Of a stretch of 64,000 nucleotides of DNA, positions 60,917 to 64,000 are shown piece after piece. The notes under the pieces are model-generated. The model was given only the letters and a program-made list of their open reading frames with translations. It was not told where the DNA came from and ran no database searches. A program made the position numbers and the translations under genes. Source of the stretch: Lichenicola sp964247755 (GTDB lineage: Bacteria > Pseudomonadota > Alphaproteobacteria > Acetobacterales > Acetobacteraceae); contig CAXTVX010000001.1 in assembly GCA_964247755.1 (NCBI GenBank), positions 62,001 through 126,000 of the forward strand, given 5' to 3'. The first letter of the stretch is position 1, and each line of letters starts with the position of its first letter.

Positions 60917-61581
60917 TGCACCAGCGCTCCCACCAGCCCCTCGAACAAGGGCCTGCCGTCGATGCCGCCCATCAACGGGTCGACCAGGTCCTCGGCGTGC
61001 GGCATCAGCCCGCACACACGCAGGTTGTCGCTGAGCACCCCGGCGATCGCCCGCGCGCTGCCGTTCGGGTTGCCATCGGCATAACGGAAGGCCACCAGTC
61101 CCTCGCCTTCCAGCCGGTCCAGCGTGTCCGTGTCCGCGACGTAGTTGCCGTCGCCATGCGCCATCGGCGCCCGGAACAGGTCGCCGGCCTGCCAGCCACG
61201 CGTGAAGGCGGTGTCGTCGCGCTCCACCCGCAGCCGGCAGTCATGCGACAGGAAGCGCATGCCGGCGTTGCGCAGCAGCGCGCCCGGCAGCATCTGCGCC
61301 TCGGTCAGGATCTGGAACCCGTTGCACACCCCCAGCACATGGCCGCCGCGTTCCGCGAACGCCCGGACCGCGGCCATGATCGGCGCGTGCGCCGCCATCG
61401 CGCCGGAGCGCAGGTAGTCGCCGTGGCTGAACCCGCCCGGCAGCACCACCAGGTCGAGCGGCGGCAGGACGGTGTCGCGGTGCCAGAGCATCGTCGGCGT
61501 CTGCCCGGAGACCGCCTTGAGCGCGATCGCCATGTCGCGCTCCCGGTTGGTGCCCGGGAAGACGACGATCCCGGCCTTCAC
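60913..61581 (-). CDS. purQ: Phosphoribosylformylglycinamidine synthase, glutaminase subunit PurQ
   Basis: Glutamine amidotransferase subunit that feeds ammonia to PurL. The 222-residue protein opens MKAGIVVFPGTNRERDMAIA and has the class I triad: Cys in LGVCNGFQILTEA and His/Glu in GLMPHAEDLVDP. GTG at 61581 gives this family N-terminus and overlaps the stop of the Rap1a-like gene (GTGA). The next gene, purL, starts within its stop codon. Confidence 0.97.
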
Positions 61582-61967
61582 GGCCTGGTGCCCGCTCCGC
61601 CGGCGCAGGGAAAGGCGTCGGTCAGCGCGTCGTACACCACCGGCCCCACGTCGGCGGACAGCCGCTCGGAATGCTTCGACATCCACGACACCACCGCGCC
61701 GCGCAGCTGCGTACCGGTCGCCTGCGGGATGCACACCTTGCGCGCGGTGTTCGGTCCGGCCACGGTCTCGACCAGGGTGATGCCGTCGGAGATGCCGCTG
61801 ACGTAGGCATCGCAGATCTTGATCGTCTGCGGCGACTGGCAGAACCGCAGCAGCGCCGAGGCCGGCAGGTGGGTCAGGCGCCCGACCGGCTTGTCCTGGG
61901 CCTGCGCGGCCCCGGTTGCCAAGGCGCCGGCGAGCGCCACGCCGGCCAGGATCCGAGAACGCGTCAT
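61578..61967 (-). CDS. Rap1a/Tai-like exported protein inside the purine operon
   Basis: The 129-residue precursor has a signal peptide ending GAAQA. Its mature domain resembles the Rap1a/Tai immunity-protein fold: ALLRFCQSPQTIKICDAYVS with two of the cysteines, GISDGITLVETV, ARKVCIPQATGTQLRGAVVS and the final DAFPC, which gives four Cys for two disulfides. Founders of this fold neutralise periplasmic type VI effectors, but many members lie in unrelated contexts. It overlaps purS by 4 nt and purQ by 4 nt. A toxin is not seen nearby. Confidence 0.75.
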   Translation of the reverse strand: MTRSRILAGVALAGALATGAAQAQDKPVGRLTHLPASALLRFCQSPQTIKICDAYVSGISDGITLVETVAGPNTARKVCIPQATGTQLRGAVVSWMSKHSERLSADVGPVVYDALTDAFPCAGGAGTRP

Positions 61968-62206
61968 CCCACCACCTCTGTCGTGAAGGTCTCGATCACC
62001 AGGTTCGCCAGCAGCTGCCGGCCCATCTCGTCGCCCTGCGCCCTGGCCCTTGCCGGGTCGGTCTCGTCCAGCTCCAGCTCGATCACCCGTCCGGCGCGGA
62101 CCTCGCCGACATTGCCGAAGCCCAGTGTGTGCAACGCGTGCCCGATCGCCTTGCCCGGCGGATCCAGCACGCCCTCCTTCAGCATCACGGACACGCGGAC
62201 CTTCAC
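61964..62206 (-). CDS. purS: Phosphoribosylformylglycinamidine synthase, subunit PurS
   Basis: Small subunit that bridges PurQ and PurL. The 80-residue protein starts MKVRVSVMLKEGVLDPPGKA and has the LHTLGFGNVGEVRAGRVIEL and LLANLVIETFTTEV segments. It begins with GTG at 62206, overlapping the stop of the upstream micro-ORF, and its own stop overlaps the ATG of the Rap1a-like gene. Full-length and typical. Confidence 0.96.
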   Translation of the reverse strand: MKVRVSVMLKEGVLDPPGKAIGHALHTLGFGNVGEVRAGRVIELELDETDPARARAQGDEMGRQLLANLVIETFTTEVVG

Positions 62207-62277
62207 TGCATCACCCGTGACGGGTGGACGCGGTCGGTCACTGCATGACCTTTGGGCTCCTCGAAACGGTCGGTCAT
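62203..62277 (-). CDS. 24-codon micro-ORF bridging purC and purS
   Basis: ATG at 62277 overlaps the purC TGA (ATGA) and the frame runs MTDRFEEPKGHAVTDRVHPS to a TGA at 62203 that overlaps the purS GTG. The frame thus links the two genes without a ribosome leaving the mRNA. It includes a 20-bp near-perfect repeat of the purC end (62231-62250 and 62267-62286), so it looks like a small duplication that created a coupling ORF. Protein function is not implied. Confidence 0.4.
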   Translation of the reverse strand: MTDRFEEPKGHAVTDRVHPSRVMQ

Positions 62278-62286
62278 TGCATGACC
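62231..62286. repeat. 20-bp imperfect direct repeat between purC and purS
   Basis: CGGTCGGTCACTGCATGACC (62231-62250) and CGGTCGGTCATTGCATGACC (62267-62286) differ at one base and are 36 bp apart, an exact codon multiple. The second copy contains the purC stop codon. A third, shorter CACTGCAT copy lies at the purS start. Confidence 0.8.
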
Positions 62287-63038
62287 TCCGGGCCCTTCAT
62301 GTCGTTGTTCCCCGCTTCGGGCAGGATGCCGAGGCGCCGCGCGACCTCCTGATAGGCCTCCTCGACCCGGCCCATGTCGCGACGGAACCGGTCCTTGTCC
62401 ATCTTCTCCGACGTCTTGGCGTCCCACAGGCGGCAGTTGTCCGGGCTGATCTCGTCGGCCAGCACCAGGCGCATGTCCTCGTTCTCCCACAGCCGGCCGA
62501 ACTCCAGCTTGAAGTCCACCAGGGTGATGCCGACGCCCAGGAACAGCCCGCTCAGGAAGTCGTTGATTCGCAGCGCCAGGGCGACGATGTCGTCCATGTC
62601 GGCGGTGGAAGCCCAGCCGAACGCGGTGATGTGCTCCTCGGCCACCATCGGGTCGTTCAGGCTGTCGTTCTTGTAGTAGTACTCCAGGATCGAGCGCGGC
62701 AGGCGGGTGCCCTCAGGAATGCCGAGCCGCTTGCTCAGCGAGCCGGCGGCAACGTTGCGCACCACCACCTCCAGCGGGATGATCTCCACCTCGCGGATCA
62801 GCTGCTCGCGCATGTTGAGCCGCCGCACGAAATGCGTCGGCACGCCGATGTCGTGCAGGCGCAGCATCAGGTGCTCGCTGATCCGGTTGTTCAGCACGCC
62901 CTTGCCGGTGATGATACCCTTCTTGGCGCCGTTGCCGGCGGTCGCGTCGTCCTTGAAGTACTGGACGAGCGTGCCCGGCTCCGGCCCTTCGAACAGGATC
63001 TTGGCCTTACCCTCGTAGAGCTGTCGGCGGCGGGCCAT
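62274..63038 (-). CDS. purC: SAICAR synthetase
   Basis: PurC ligates aspartate to CAIR in purine synthesis. The 254-residue protein starts MARRRQLYEGKAKILFEGPE and shows YFKDDATAGNG, ISEHLMLRLHDIGVPTHF, REVEIIPLEVVVRNVAAGS, LVDFKLEFG and VLADEISPDNCRLWD, which hold the ATP and substrate sites. It is the first gene of the purCSQL operon; the 116-nt gap upstream should hold the promoter. The C-terminus (NDMKGPEVMQ) ends within the direct repeat. Confidence 0.97.
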   Translation of the reverse strand: MARRRQLYEGKAKILFEGPEPGTLVQYFKDDATAGNGAKKGIITGKGVLNNRISEHLMLRLHDIGVPTHFVRRLNMREQLIREVEIIPLEVVVRNVAAGSLSKRLGIPEGTRLPRSILEYYYKNDSLNDPMVAEEHITAFGWASTADMDDIVALALRINDFLSGLFLGVGITLVDFKLEFGRLWENEDMRLVLADEISPDNCRLWDAKTSEKMDKDRFRRDMGRVEEAYQEVARRLGILPEAGNNDMKGPEVMQ

Positions 63039-63154
63039 ACACGGTCCTTGCAACTGCGCTGGGCGCGCCGGGTGCGCGACGCGGGCGCGGTATAGCAGCG
63101 TCTCGGGCCACCGCCTACAGCGCCGGACGGGTGGCCCTTCAGGCGGCGGCCTGT

Positions 63155-63892
63155 TCAGGCGGCGGCGGCCATCACCACGGGAACGAACGGGGTGCGGTCC
63201 GGCGCACCGGCGGCGAACATCCAGTTCGGCGTCCGTCCCGGGTCGCGCGGGATGCCGACCAGCGACGCGTTGGTGGTGCCGAAGCCGGAGCGCGGCGGGA
63301 TGTTGAGCTCGCTGCCGGCCGGCAGCGTGCGGTCCGACAGCAGCCCGGTCCAGGTGCCCCAGTCCGGCGGCATCGGCACGGGTGCTGCCTGGAACCGCGG
63401 CAGGTGGCGGGCGATGCGCGGGATCTGCATGTCGTCCGGACCGCCGGTGGCGATCATGTGCGTGCCAGGCTCGAGCCGTGTGACCTCCGGATGGCCGTAG
63501 CCGAGTCCGCACAGGTAGAACGCCGCGTCCCGGTCGCCGACGATCATGTTGTAGGAGCGGTAGCGGCCGGCATCGGTCGCCGCCAGCGCCTCCACCGCCG
63601 CCTCCGCGCTGGCCCCGCGCACCGCGATCAGCGGCAGTTCGCCGCGCGAGCGCTTGCCCGGCGCCGGACCCAGGCTGCCCACCCGGTTCAGTACCGCAGC
63701 CACCACGCCGCGACCGTTCAGCGCCAGCCAGGTGCCGCCGCCGGGCACGTCGCGCGGCCCCAGCACGTCGGGCTGCTCCGGCCAGAAGCGGCCCGGCGGC
63801 TCCCACGGGCGGTCGAGCCGCTCGTCGCGGTTGGCGGCGAGCAGAAGCGGCCAGGCTTCCCCGGGCATGGTGGAGACAATGACGGTGCACAC
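63155..63892 (-). CDS. NRDE-family (TANGO2-like) protein
   Basis: The 245-residue protein starts, from GTG at 63892, MCTVIVSTMPGEAWPLLLAA followed by NRDERLDRPW, the NRDE signature. Cys2 would be exposed as N-terminal residue after Met removal, in line with the proposed Ntn-hydrolase-like fold. Further family blocks are GGTWLALNGRGVVAAVLNR and YNMIVGDRDAAFYLC. Human TANGO2 relatives are tied to haem and lipid handling; bacterial HtpA-like members may bind haem. The frame is open to 63964, but that start would hide Cys2. Confidence 0.85.
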   Translation of the reverse strand: MCTVIVSTMPGEAWPLLLAANRDERLDRPWEPPGRFWPEQPDVLGPRDVPGGGTWLALNGRGVVAAVLNRVGSLGPAPGKRSRGELPLIAVRGASAEAAVEALAATDAGRYRSYNMIVGDRDAAFYLCGLGYGHPEVTRLEPGTHMIATGGPDDMQIPRIARHLPRFQAAPVPMPPDWGTWTGLLSDRTLPAGSELNIPPRSGFGTTNASLVGIPRDPGRTPNWMFAAGAPDRTPFVPVVMAAAA

Positions 63893-64000
63893 GATGACGG
63901 GGACCTGTTTTCCTGCGGCCGGGGCCGGGCAGCGGTGATATTCCGCAATGCGACATGGTGACAAGGCGGTGTCAATGGCAGGGGTTGGCGGGGCAGGACT

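Overview
The window is GC-rich chromosomal DNA (roughly 70% G+C by eye) with dense, overlapping operons and many GTG/TTG starts. Gene content points to an alphaproteobacterium, most likely an Acetobacteraceae (Rhodospirillales) member. The evidence is a three-subunit membrane gluconate dehydrogenase, a bicupin oxalate decarboxylase, the ffs-dnaX-ybaB-recR block, a purC-purS-purQ-purL operon, an alphaproteobacterial FYDLN protein and an SDHAF4 (DUF1674) gene. The assignment is inference from gene families; no rRNA or tRNA was seen.

Layout. 1-1.5 kb: end of a cytochrome c maturation operon (ccmG-ccmH-ccmI) and an SDH assembly factor. 1.5-3.3 kb: a membrane protein, a gene-free stretch and a Phd/VapC toxin-antitoxin pair. 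3.4-7.3 kb, minus strand: aroA-cmk, then rpsA with a strong terminator. 7.5-8.4 kb: a FYDLN protein facing a DUF892 ferritin-like protein. 8.6-14.6 kb: oxalate decarboxylase divergent from gluconate dehydrogenase gamma/flavoprotein/cytochrome c, then an ABM monooxygenase and a DUF4174 protein. 14.8-17.4 kb: an acyltransferase and a mercuric-reductase-like flavoprotein.

17.5-30.6 kb carries oxidative sugar catabolism in two blocks: galM with a XylD-like IlvD/Edd dehydratase, then a GntR-dgoK-dgoA-galactose dehydrogenase-cupin operon divergent from a ketoglutarate-semialdehyde dehydrogenase and a GguC/AraD1 protein. Together they fit a DeLey-Doudoroff (galactose) route and a Weimberg-type (arabinose/xylose) route sharing upper enzymes. 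Between the blocks lie a QorB/HxlR redox pair, a lipoprotein, a DUF429-like protein and a decayed SDR gene. A manganese catalase follows.

31.6-35.9 kb, minus strand: SRP RNA, dnaX, ybaB, recR, a pteridine-reductase-like SDR and folB. nudC follows on plus; its N-terminal coding has no normal start codon. 36.9-38.8 kb is accessory-like: a lower-GC patch, a second DUF892 gene and a frameshifted IS5-type transposase remnant. 38.8-43.3 kb is a tagatose/galactitol-type cluster (kinase, GatZ/KbaZ, polyol dehydrogenase, sugar-binding protein) that ends at a terminator without any ABC permease.

43.3-56.8 kb is mainly housekeeping: pheA, a double-domain cytochrome c, hisN-like phosphatase, serA, a small conserved protein and yifB/comM (both preceded by the same upstream sequence module), DUF3072, metC-sseA with an XRE regulator, an AI-2E-type permease, an EEP hydrolase, cardiolipin synthase and yraN. 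About 0.9 kb without a recognisable gene follows. 57.6-63.9 kb, minus strand, is the purine operon purC-purS-(Rap1a-like)-purQ-purL followed by bolA and grxD, almost every junction being a 4-nt stop/start overlap, plus a TANGO2/NRDE protein upstream. No phage, CRISPR array, plasmid backbone or defence island was found. The less ordinary signals are small: micro-ORFs, the shared promoter module, the orphan sugar-binding protein and the Rap1a-like gene inside the purine operon.
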